DNA of 64,000 bases from Aestuariivivens sediminicola. GTDB lineage: Bacteria > Bacteroidota > Bacteroidia > Flavobacteriales > Flavobacteriaceae. Shown one piece after another: positions 26,580 to 34,316 of this stretch. A program made the position numbers and the translations under genes. The notes under the pieces are model-generated. The model saw only the letters and a program-made list of their open reading frames with translations, had not been told where the DNA came from and ran no database searches. Position 1 is the first letter of the stretch. The number at the start of each line of letters is the position of its first letter. The stretch spans positions 372,001 through 436,000 of the forward strand of contig NZ_JAKMCM010000001.1 of assembly GCF_022662015.1 (NCBI RefSeq). Reading direction: 5' to 3'.

Positions 26580-26888
26580 TCAATCAAAGTATGTCCAATC
26601 CTTAGAAAGATCTTCCCATTCATAGTTGTCTTCCTCAATTAATTTAATTTTCCATTGTCGTTTCCACTTTTTCATGTTCTTCTCTCTTTTTATTGCATCG
26701 TTCACATAGGGGTAGATCTCGAAATAAATCAACTTATTCAGACCATATTTTTTTGTAAACCCTTCGACCAGTTTGTTTTTATGTTCGAACATTCTTCGTT
26801 CCAGATTATTAGTGACGCCTATGTACAGCGTTCCGTTTTTTTTATTGGAAAGGATATATAGGTAGTATTGGTGTATTGTTTTGTACAT
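26580..26888 (-). CDS. GIY-YIG nuclease domain protein
   Basis: A 102-residue single-domain GIY-YIG endonuclease-like protein of the UPF0213/YhbQ type. The motif is seen as YLYIL (9-13) and LYIG (21-24), with the catalytic Arg in NLERR (about 31) and Glu in KREKNMKKW (about 69). The ATG at 26888 is chosen because the family starts there; the frame continues 28 codons upstream, but those codons lie in repeat DNA. The gene is bracketed by palindromic family A repeats: one ends 4 bases past its stop codon and one begins 22 bases before its start. Confidence 0.9.
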   Translation of the reverse strand: MYKTIHQYYLYILSNKKNGTLYIGVTNNLERRMFEHKNKLVEGFTKKYGLNKLIYFEIYPYVNDAIKREKNMKKWKRQWKIKLIEEDNYEWEDLSKDWTYFD

Positions 26889-27192
26889 CGAAGGATTTAA
26901 AGGTAAATGTGGATTCCTGCCATAGTTTATCTTGAGCGATAGTCGAAAGGCAGAAATGACAACTCCTATCATTTCAAGATTGTATAATCTATCTTGAGCT
27001 TCAAGTCAAATCAGATGCGGCCTCTGGTCGGAAGACAGGAATGACAAATTCCAGGAGGGAAAGGTAAATTATTAATTCAAAAACCGACTACAAATTCTGT
27101 ATGTTTATATGAATTAGGGCTTCATTAAAACTTGTGGATTCCTCCCGTAGTTTATCTTGAGCCATAGTCGAAAGGCAGGAATCCATAATTAA
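26889..27192. repeat. long variants of the family A repeat beside the GIY-YIG gene
   Basis: No gene is visible. Two related copies of about 52 bases lie at 26909-26960 and 27134-27186, nearly identical over the core. Each begins GTGGATTCCT, has an inner insert with TAGTTTATCTTGAGC and ATAGTCGAAAGGCAG, and ends in AAATGAC or GAATCCAT. A half copy (ACAGGAATGACA) lies at about 27044-27056. The outer arms are those of the short palindrome elsewhere. Confidence 0.82.
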
Positions 27193-28863
27193 CTACGGTT
27201 CTATAGCGCCCAAACTGGGTCTTCCGGAAACAGGGTTTCCTAAAATATCCTCTTTTAAATGCAGTGTTGGCCATACCCCAATCGTATCTTCTGGCAACAA
27301 CGGAATGTGAATCCCTTTTTGCTTTATCAAATCCACATTTTGTGGCATGTAATCTTTCAAAGCCATACCCCCTTTTTTAACAAACTGCGGATTTCCGAAA
27401 TGGGGTTGCGCATCTTCTATACCTGTTTCCACTGGCCATGTACTGCCATTGAGGAACAGGTTGTTCTCAAAGAATACATTTTTAGCCGATTTATCGGATA
27501 ATACATCGGGTTTGTACTGATCGCCTAAAACGGTTTTGGCAGGCCCTTCGAAGTAAAAGATATTATTTGCTATACAGATACCCCTGCTCGTATTGTCAAT
27601 AGCGATTTTTGCCACAATATCAGCATCTGTATAAATGGTATTGTTGTAAATATAACTGTTAACCGGACCCTTTCTCGCTTTGTTCCGACCTTGATAGCCG
27701 CTTAACCAGAGTACCTTCCCTTCCTGAAAGGCACCATCGATCCCTTTTACGCGATGGCCGTCATTAATACTGATGTTGTAGCGGTAAGCACAATTGTAAT
27801 TGTTTCCCAGAATTTCACAGAATCCCCCGGCATTATGCGCACTTAAATTGTACTGCAATACGATATTATCGCAATTAAAATCGATATGCGCCCCTGCAGA
27901 ATCGCCGGGACCATTGGCGTGCAGAAATCTGTTTTTTTCAATCAGGACATGTGAAGCACCCCAGGTCCAGAGACCGCTGCCCCTGCCCCATTTTCTGCTG
28001 TCGTCGGTGCTCCCTGAATGGGACACCGAATTATGAGCCACGTAAACGGAAGACACGCCTGACATTTGAATTCCTGGACCACCGGTCCTGGTAACACTAT
28101 TGTTAAGGATGGCCACATCTGAAATGTTCTTTGAACTGCCGGTTAACTTTATCCCCGTATGAGCGACATTGCTGACGGAACAGTTGGAAATAGTTACCTG
28201 TTTTATGATCGCGTCATTCCTATTTATAACACGTATCCCCCATCCATATCTTTGAGTTCCGTTGGCCGTTCGAACCTCATCCTTTCCTCTTTGGAATCCT
28301 TTATTTTCATAGTAAACGGCATCGATCACCAGGTCCGTGAGATCAATGTGCTGCATCATTTGCTTCCCGGTGTTCATCACCAGCACACCACAGCGCATAT
28401 CAGAGGGATTAGGATCTGCTCCTGCATAGCCGTTCCCTTTTAGCCTTAGGTTTGATAGCCTTATAAAACTGACGTTTTCCAGAAACACCCCATTGGGATG
28501 CCCTTTAAAGTCGATTATTGGCGGTTCGGTGCGTTCTTCATCATCCCAAACCCTGCCAGTCACCACAATGGGATGGTCTTGCGTTCCTGCAATATCGGAC
28601 ACGTTCAGTGCTCCCATATACCTTTGACCGCAAGCTAAAAACAAGGTGTCTCCGGGCTTAAAGACGATTTCAGAGGCTTTCTGCAAGGTCCTGAATGCCA
28701 GGGCCTGGGACAAGCCATTATTCGCATCCGACCCCTTCGTGGGATGCACGTAATAATTCGTGGCTAAAAGAGGGGATTGACCTAATATTAGAACTCCCCA
28801 TACAAGGGATCGGATCAGAGAAGCCATAATAACCTTAATAATGGAAATAGATAAATTTTTCAT
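27193..28863 (-). CDS. exported right-handed beta-helix protein
   Basis: A protein of about 556 residues with a signal peptide ending near LLATNYY and a DUF1565-like start (YYVHPTKGSDANNG), followed by many short beta-helix coils with N/S-rich turns (NVAHTGIKLTGSSKNISDVAILNNS and similar). Such folds are found in polysaccharide lyases and some glycoside hydrolases, for example PL6-type enzymes. No catalytic motif can be fixed, so whether it is a lyase, hydrolase or epimerase is open. It is the last gene of the minus-strand PUL operon, 46 bases after a sulfatase. ATG choices are 28887, 28863 and 28827. Confidence 0.82.
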   Translation of the reverse strand: MKNLSISIIKVIMASLIRSLVWGVLILGQSPLLATNYYVHPTKGSDANNGLSQALAFRTLQKASEIVFKPGDTLFLACGQRYMGALNVSDIAGTQDHPIVVTGRVWDDEERTEPPIIDFKGHPNGVFLENVSFIRLSNLRLKGNGYAGADPNPSDMRCGVLVMNTGKQMMQHIDLTDLVIDAVYYENKGFQRGKDEVRTANGTQRYGWGIRVINRNDAIIKQVTISNCSVSNVAHTGIKLTGSSKNISDVAILNNSVTRTGGPGIQMSGVSSVYVAHNSVSHSGSTDDSRKWGRGSGLWTWGASHVLIEKNRFLHANGPGDSAGAHIDFNCDNIVLQYNLSAHNAGGFCEILGNNYNCAYRYNISINDGHRVKGIDGAFQEGKVLWLSGYQGRNKARKGPVNSYIYNNTIYTDADIVAKIAIDNTSRGICIANNIFYFEGPAKTVLGDQYKPDVLSDKSAKNVFFENNLFLNGSTWPVETGIEDAQPHFGNPQFVKKGGMALKDYMPQNVDLIKQKGIHIPLLPEDTIGVWPTLHLKEDILGNPVSGRPSLGAIEP

Positions 28864-28909
28864 GCTGTTGTTCCAACCTTTGACCATACATCAAACGATC
28901 TTTATACAC

Positions 28910-30376
28910 TTAATCGGATACACCATCCACTGCTGCCGTAGCGGCGTTCATTTCCGATGGCTGGGTATACAGGGCCTCCTTGTTTTCCATAAGCCGTTTG
29001 TGAATGTGATAGGTGACCTCCATCCATGATTTTTCCTCCAGCCATAGCGGCTCCATGAGTTGGTCTTCCCATTGTGACAATCGGTCTGACAGCATACTGA
29101 ACGATTCCGGATCGTTATTCATGAGGTTCCTTGTCTCCCCAAGATCATTCTCTAAATTGTATAGCACGGAACCGTACCCATCAAGATGAATGAGTTTAAA
29201 ATCCCCCACCCTGGCAGCCGATTCCTCCAGCTTTCTCCAGTACAGATCTTCATGCGGATCTCCGTTCATCTCGCCTTCCAGGTAGGGCAGTAAATTCACC
29301 CCATCTAAAAGCAGGTCTTCCTGCTTTGTAATACCGGCCGCAGCCATTGAGGTGCTGAAGATATCCAGTGAAGAGGTCAAGCCATCAAATTTTTGGTTGG
29401 CCGTAATGCGATGGGGCCAACTGACGACGAACGGTACGCGGTGTCCCCCTTCAAACTTATTGCCCTTCCATCCTTTTAAATCCCCATTAAAGGCATCGTT
29501 GTTATTAGCGCCCCCGTTATCACTTAAAAAATAAATGAGGGTGTTGTCCAAGAGACCATGCACCTCTAATGTCTTTTGAAGTTTCCCGATATTCTCATCC
29601 AGACTCCAGGTCATTGCCGCCAGGCGCTGTCTCGGGTGATGCTCATATTTTTTCAGATCGTCCTCCTTGGCATGCATAGGGGTATGCACGGCATTATAGG
29701 CCAGATACATAAAAAAGGGCTGATCCTTGTTTGCTTCTACAAAACCTACGGAACGATCGCCGAATACATCGGTGAGGTAACCCGTAAACTCCACCCGCTT
29801 TCCATTGTGCTGCAAGGCATGGGTTGGGGAAGGGTTTTCCATAGGAAAATACGACCGCCCACCGGCCAAAAAGCCGAAAAACTCATCGAAACCCCGTTGA
29901 TTCGGATGATCGGAGGCGGTTTCTCCAAGGTGCCATTTTCCAATAGCGATAGTCTTGTAGTCATGTTGTTTAAACACATCGGCCATGGTGAGCACATCAT
30001 CGGACAAACCGATATCCCCGGACACCTCATCACCTGTATGGTTGGCCTCAAATCCAAAACGCTGCTGGTATTTACCGGTCAGCAGTCCCGCACGCGAAGG
30101 CGCACAAACCGTGGCACTCACATGAGCATCTGTGAAGATCACCCCTGATTCCGCCAGGCGATCAATATTAGGGGTGTCTAAATCTTGGCTTCCCATAAAG
30201 CCGAAATCCACAAATCCAGCATCATCAAGCAGAATCACAATGACATTTGGTTTTCGCTGTTCAGCCAGATTTGGCGCCTCTTGATCAGCCAGAGCGTTTT
30301 GATCCGGCTTCGACTTCGAATTCACACAAGAGAGCATCACCAATGCAACCCCATATAAAAAGACGTTTTTTACCAT
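28910..30376 (-). CDS. sulfatase, S1 family lipoprotein
   Basis: A 488-residue formylglycine-dependent sulfatase. The N-terminal lipobox is LMLSC (Cys17). Metal-binding Asp residues are in LLDDAGF (51-52) and the modified Cys is in CAPSR (91-95), followed by AGLLTG. Later motifs GKWHLG and the LSDNGG block are present. It should remove sulfate from a glycan in the periplasm or at the cell surface. Position within the SusCD operon supports a role in sulfated polysaccharide breakdown. Maturation needs a formylglycine-generating enzyme, which is not encoded in this window. Confidence 0.93.
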   Translation of the reverse strand: MVKNVFLYGVALVMLSCVNSKSKPDQNALADQEAPNLAEQRKPNVIVILLDDAGFVDFGFMGSQDLDTPNIDRLAESGVIFTDAHVSATVCAPSRAGLLTGKYQQRFGFEANHTGDEVSGDIGLSDDVLTMADVFKQHDYKTIAIGKWHLGETASDHPNQRGFDEFFGFLAGGRSYFPMENPSPTHALQHNGKRVEFTGYLTDVFGDRSVGFVEANKDQPFFMYLAYNAVHTPMHAKEDDLKKYEHHPRQRLAAMTWSLDENIGKLQKTLEVHGLLDNTLIYFLSDNGGANNNDAFNGDLKGWKGNKFEGGHRVPFVVSWPHRITANQKFDGLTSSLDIFSTSMAAAGITKQEDLLLDGVNLLPYLEGEMNGDPHEDLYWRKLEESAARVGDFKLIHLDGYGSVLYNLENDLGETRNLMNNDPESFSMLSDRLSQWEDQLMEPLWLEEKSWMEVTYHIHKRLMENKEALYTQPSEMNAATAAVDGVSD

Positions 30377-30520
30377 TTTCGTGTTTGTTAGCCGAAGGCT
30401 TAGCTTATCGTTACAGTTTTATTTTAGATTTCCATCAATAGTCTAAGTTCCGTTCAAGAGCCTTATACATGTCATCGTCTTAAATCCTTTTGTCATCGCC
30501 CTGGTCCAAGAGGGGAAGGG

Positions 30521-31291
30521 TTATTGCTTTATGAATTTATAGGTCCCCACCGCATCTTCAATAAAAGCCTTTACGAGATACACGCCATTCGAAAGTCCTG
30601 AAACCCCTATCTGCCCCCTGTCATCTTTGAGCATCTGACCTAAAACCTGTTGCCCGAGGAGGTTGTACACTTCTATCCTGTCGATGGTTTTGGAGGCCGA
30701 TACATTCAGGATATTCTTCACCGGATTGGGAAAGGATTTAAATTGGTATCTGGCTAAGTCCACTATTGAGGCAGTTGCTTCAGATACATTTACATTATCC
30801 ATTCTTAATGGACGATTTCCTGTTCCTTTATAATATAGCAATCTAACTGAAGTAACTCCTGAAGGAACTAAAAAAGAAAATGAAACATTATACCAAATAT
30901 CAGGTGTTGTATTTAACGCATATCCATCAGTTGTAGTTCCGTCTATAAGGTCCAAATTAGGCTTTCCTGCAGCATTATCATCCTTAACCCGAACAGTCAT
31001 AACATAATTCCCCGATCCACTTACCCATCTATAGTCAAAACTCACATTATATGTTTTTCCTTCTGTAACCGGAAATACTTGAAAGATTGAACCTTCACCA
31101 TTATTTACATTACCACAAGATGAACCAGTAATATTGTCACTTACTATTACTTGAGAATTAAATCCGGCCCAGGGTGAAGTCGAACTGGTAATTCCTCCTG
31201 TTTGAGTATCAAAGTTACCATCAGAAATCAAATTTTGTCCATTAGTTATTATCGTGTATAGTAAAGTAATTATAAATGTAATTTTTTTCAT
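30521..31291 (-). CDS. carbohydrate-binding protein with type IX secretion sorting domain
   Basis: A 256-residue protein with signal peptide (about 1-18), a CBM4_9-like beta-sandwich (about 20-165) and a type A T9SS C-terminal sorting domain (about 185-256; FPNPVKNILNVSA, then VYNLLGQQV and LSNGVYLVKAF). It should be exported through the type IX system and fixed to or released from the surface. The beta-sandwich resembles the C-terminal module of the GH128-like lipoprotein encoded upstream. The DNA of the sandwich (about 30770-31291) is clearly A+T-richer than the sorting domain part, which suggests a recent domain fusion. No catalytic domain is present. Confidence 0.88.
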   Translation of the reverse strand: MKKITFIITLLYTIITNGQNLISDGNFDTQTGGITSSTSPWAGFNSQVIVSDNITGSSCGNVNNGEGSIFQVFPVTEGKTYNVSFDYRWVSGSGNYVMTVRVKDDNAAGKPNLDLIDGTTTDGYALNTTPDIWYNVSFSFLVPSGVTSVRLLYYKGTGNRPLRMDNVNVSEATASIVDLARYQFKSFPNPVKNILNVSASKTIDRIEVYNLLGQQVLGQMLKDDRGQIGVSGLSNGVYLVKAFIEDAVGTYKFIKQ

Positions 31292-31330
31292 GATTTAATT
31301 CGTTTAGGATTAATTATTTTATGCGTTTTA

Positions 31331-31358
31331 CCTTTCATGGCCTATCAGCCATGAAAGG
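31331..31358. other. strong intergenic hairpin inside the PUL operon
   Basis: CCTTTCATGGC (31331-31341) and GCCATGAAAGG (31348-31358) form a perfect 11-bp stem with loop CTATCA. On the minus strand it is not followed by a T-run, so it is probably not an intrinsic terminator. It may protect the upstream mRNA or lower expression of the next gene. Confidence 0.6.
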
Positions 31359-31371
31359 CATTGTCCTGCAT

Positions 31372-32751
31372 TTATTCTTTTAGTTTCAGGGAGACATCAT
31401 CCAAATAGAATGGCGGGAAGGTAGGGTTTACCTGTCCTTTATAGAAGACCACCCTGAGTTGTGTAACCCCATCGGGTACCGTGAATTCGAAGGTCGTCTC
31501 CTCCCACTGGTCGGTCATGGGTACTCCGGGCTCAACCCTGAACAGTAATCCCGCACCACCGCCTACTTCATTGTTTCGCAATACCGGCTTGAAGGTATTG
31601 GGCACCGTCTGGCTCCATCTGGACCAGAATTTCAGGATATAGGTACTACCCGGCTCTACAGTGGTTACGGTAAATAAGGAGGCATCGTTATTCTCCAATT
31701 TGCCCGCAAAATTACCGGTATGGGTATCGGCCGTGTACAGTCCGTTTTTAAAGCCTTGCCATGGCGTGATCTGTCCGGTTTCGAAACCGCCGTTGACGAT
31801 GAGTTCGTCCTCATCAATGGGCGGGATATATTCCGTGTCCTGACCCGGACCAATGTCAGCGTTGGGCTTATTGTCGGCATACAATTGACCCAGTGAAGTG
31901 ATCTCATCCTCTTCCTCATCAAACAAGGCCGAGGTGTATAGGGGATTTCTACCGGAGCCATCGAACCAGGCATAGCGGTGCACCCAATCGATATCATCCA
32001 AGGCTTTCAATACTTCTGTCATAAAATCCATCACCTGGGCCTCACTGTACCTGTTGGATTCAGGAGATGTCGCGCTCCAATCCGCCACAGCGAATTCAGT
32101 GATCCATAGAGGCTTTTCGTAGGTATTGTATACCCCTTTGATATTGTTTATAAAACTCAACACATTGGCGCCGCCGTAACTGTGTACTGTAATAAAATCG
32201 ACCCGCAATCCCTGGGCGTCGGCCTTTTCCATGAACTCGGTGAGCCATGAGTTGTTAAAGCCCACCACCGCAGGTGATCCAAGAGGTACGCCAAGGGTTT
32301 CCAGTTGTGGCCAAAGGGCAATCGCCTCATCGACCGTCATATTCGCCTGATCGGCCCCGTCGGGCTCGTTAAAGCCCAGTACGTATTTTACCTTTCCTTC
32401 GTCTATGTATTGCTTTACTCTGGCCAGATTCTCTTCAGAAACTGAACCTTTGCCCCAAAACATGGGGACGTATTCGACATTTTCAGGGATTTCCTCGCGT
32501 AACTGGTTCCCCCAGCTGTACATCCAATGTACATTCAACGCACTGGTTTTATGCGACCATGCCCTCGTTCTGTTGGCATAAGCCGCTCCCTTTTTTGTCA
32601 ATTTCGCTTCTTCAGATATGAGTTCACCGCCATCCCCGGATGTTACCGGATCGGCTGCAACCCCTTCAAAATCGCCTATAATGTTCTTTTCACAACTCGT
32701 AAAGGCTAATACGAGCAGGAATAAGGTGATATACTTTTTCATTGTTTTCAT
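31372..32751 (-). CDS. GH128-like glycoside hydrolase lipoprotein with C-terminal binding module
   Basis: A 459-residue lipoprotein (lipobox FTSC, Cys20) with an Asl1-like TIM-barrel glycoside hydrolase domain (about 60-290) of the GH128 type, a family with beta-1,3-glucanase activity. Candidate catalytic Glu residues are Glu129 in LGFNEPDG and Glu219 in LWITEFAVADW. The C-terminal part (about 315-459) is a CBM4_9-like sandwich (LIVNGGFETG..PWQGF). It follows SusD after 13 bases, in the PUL operon. Family assignment rests on motif recognition; a different clan GH-A activity on the PUL substrate is possible. Confidence 0.85.
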   Translation of the reverse strand: MKTMKKYITLFLLVLAFTSCEKNIIGDFEGVAADPVTSGDGGELISEEAKLTKKGAAYANRTRAWSHKTSALNVHWMYSWGNQLREEIPENVEYVPMFWGKGSVSEENLARVKQYIDEGKVKYVLGFNEPDGADQANMTVDEAIALWPQLETLGVPLGSPAVVGFNNSWLTEFMEKADAQGLRVDFITVHSYGGANVLSFINNIKGVYNTYEKPLWITEFAVADWSATSPESNRYSEAQVMDFMTEVLKALDDIDWVHRYAWFDGSGRNPLYTSALFDEEEDEITSLGQLYADNKPNADIGPGQDTEYIPPIDEDELIVNGGFETGQITPWQGFKNGLYTADTHTGNFAGKLENNDASLFTVTTVEPGSTYILKFWSRWSQTVPNTFKPVLRNNEVGGGAGLLFRVEPGVPMTDQWEETTFEFTVPDGVTQLRVVFYKGQVNPTFPPFYLDDVSLKLKE

Positions 32752-32764
32752 TTTTAAAGGTTAA

Positions 32765-34312
32765 TTATTGCCAATCCGGATGTTGTACCAGGTTAGGGTT
32801 GACATCCAATTCATCCTGTGGGATTGGAAAAACTTCCGATTTCCCTCCTCTATAAGTAGGGTTATATCCACTGGCATTATCTAAACTCGCCCTGTTAAAG
32901 GCCGCTTCAATCTCGCCCCAACGTTTTAAATCAAAGAAACGCAGCCCCTCAAAGGCCAGTTCCACACGTCGCTCATGACGTACGATTGCTATCATTTCCT
33001 GTTGGTTAACGGCACCCTCAACATCCTCTACATGCGGCATATTCACCCGATCCCTGATCTGATTAATCAAGGCCGTCGCACCTCCAATATCACCCGTCTC
33101 GGCCATAGCCTCGGCGCGCATCAACAGAATATCGGCATAGCGAATCACATAAAAATCCTGTGAGCCTTCACCAAACACGGCATTACCCTCTGCATCCGGA
33201 CCCGTTCTGATGTATTTCTTTTGTCCGTAAGTAGTTGGTCCGTTACTTCTAAAGGTTCTAAGAGGTTCTGTTAAATACACCTCACCACCATAGTAAATCG
33301 ATGCTGTGGCTCTGGGATCTCTGTTAGCTCCTCTGTCTCCCGGATCGAATAAAGGTGATTCCGTAATGGGCAGACCATCGGTACAGTAGTAGTCCTCAGC
33401 GAGGTTTTTCATAGGCCTGACATCGCCCTTTGGAAATCCATTAAAGGTCCCTGAAAATATTTCGCCATTGCTGGTATCCGCACCCCTTAAAAAGCGTACT
33501 GAGAATACAATTTCAGGAGACATTTCATTATCAGGTGTAAACAATGCGGCATAATCAGGATGCAGGCTGTAACCCAGACCCATAGCCTGTTGGGTAAGGT
33601 TCAACACGCCAAATTCGCCATCATACACCTTATTGTATAACTGTACGCGAGCAAACAGACCTAAGGCAGCTCCTTTAGTAGCATACCCGTACAGGTCACT
33701 GGGGTGACTCGTTGGCAGATAATCTACCGCCAATTTCAGATCCTCCCGAATCTGCTCTGTAATTTCGGCATAGGTATTTTTAGGTACATAGGCGTCTTCC
33801 AGGGTTTGCGGTTGCGTAATTAGCGGGGCATCTTCCCAGTAAACGGCCAAATTAAAATACAATAGGGCTCTTAAAAAATAAGCCTGGCCAGACAAGGCCT
33901 GCTTCGTCTCCTGTGGTACCAAATCTTCAGAAATCACTTCAACATTCTTGATCACGGAGTTGACGCGGGCGATACCCCGATACAAATCATTCCAGATGGC
34001 TTCAATGGGGCCGTTGGACGGATCGACATTACCTTCCATAAAATTACCCAGGCCCTCCCATTTGAAATTGTTAAAGGAGTTGTCTCCCAGTCCGTCGAAA
34101 CAGGGAAAGCCCTGCCATCCGTTAAGGTTACCGCCGTACATGGATCTGCCCTGAAGCGCTGAATACACCCCGTTCAATGCTAAAAAGGCATCTTGTTCAC
34201 TCTGCCAAAAGTTGTCCTCTGCAATTTGGGTCAGGGAGGAACGGGAAATATAGTCGTCCGTGCAACTGTTTATTGTAAATGCTATACAAACTAATATTAA
34301 TATCTTTTTCAT
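32765..34312 (-). CDS. RagB/SusD family outer-membrane lipoprotein
   Basis: A 515-residue SusD-like glycan-binding lipoprotein. The lipobox is INSC (Cys17), followed by SusD-type N-terminal region (DNFWQSEQDAFLALNGVY), TPR-like helices and the conserved C-terminal RYADILLMRAEAMAETGD and FEGLRFFDLKRWGE. It should cover the SusC pore encoded 4 bases upstream and help capture oligosaccharides. The pair defines this region as a PUL. Confidence 0.95.
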   Translation of the reverse strand: MKKILILVCIAFTINSCTDDYISRSSLTQIAEDNFWQSEQDAFLALNGVYSALQGRSMYGGNLNGWQGFPCFDGLGDNSFNNFKWEGLGNFMEGNVDPSNGPIEAIWNDLYRGIARVNSVIKNVEVISEDLVPQETKQALSGQAYFLRALLYFNLAVYWEDAPLITQPQTLEDAYVPKNTYAEITEQIREDLKLAVDYLPTSHPSDLYGYATKGAALGLFARVQLYNKVYDGEFGVLNLTQQAMGLGYSLHPDYAALFTPDNEMSPEIVFSVRFLRGADTSNGEIFSGTFNGFPKGDVRPMKNLAEDYYCTDGLPITESPLFDPGDRGANRDPRATASIYYGGEVYLTEPLRTFRSNGPTTYGQKKYIRTGPDAEGNAVFGEGSQDFYVIRYADILLMRAEAMAETGDIGGATALINQIRDRVNMPHVEDVEGAVNQQEMIAIVRHERRVELAFEGLRFFDLKRWGEIEAAFNRASLDNASGYNPTYRGGKSEVFPIPQDELDVNPNLVQHPDWQ

Positions 34313-34316
34313 AGTC

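Noticed and set aside
26889-26972. 28-codon N-terminal extension of the GIY-YIG frame
   Set aside because: The extension is encoded by the palindromic repeat DNA and the family consensus begins at the internal Met (26888).
29576-30148. 190-codon plus-strand open frame opposite the sulfatase gene
   Set aside because: Long antisense frame, but fully inside a well-supported sulfatase gene with clear CAPSR and metal motifs; the antisense product has no domain.
31331-31358. Hairpin as an intrinsic terminator
   Set aside because: The minus-strand sequence after the stem is A-rich and lacks the T-run needed for intrinsic termination.
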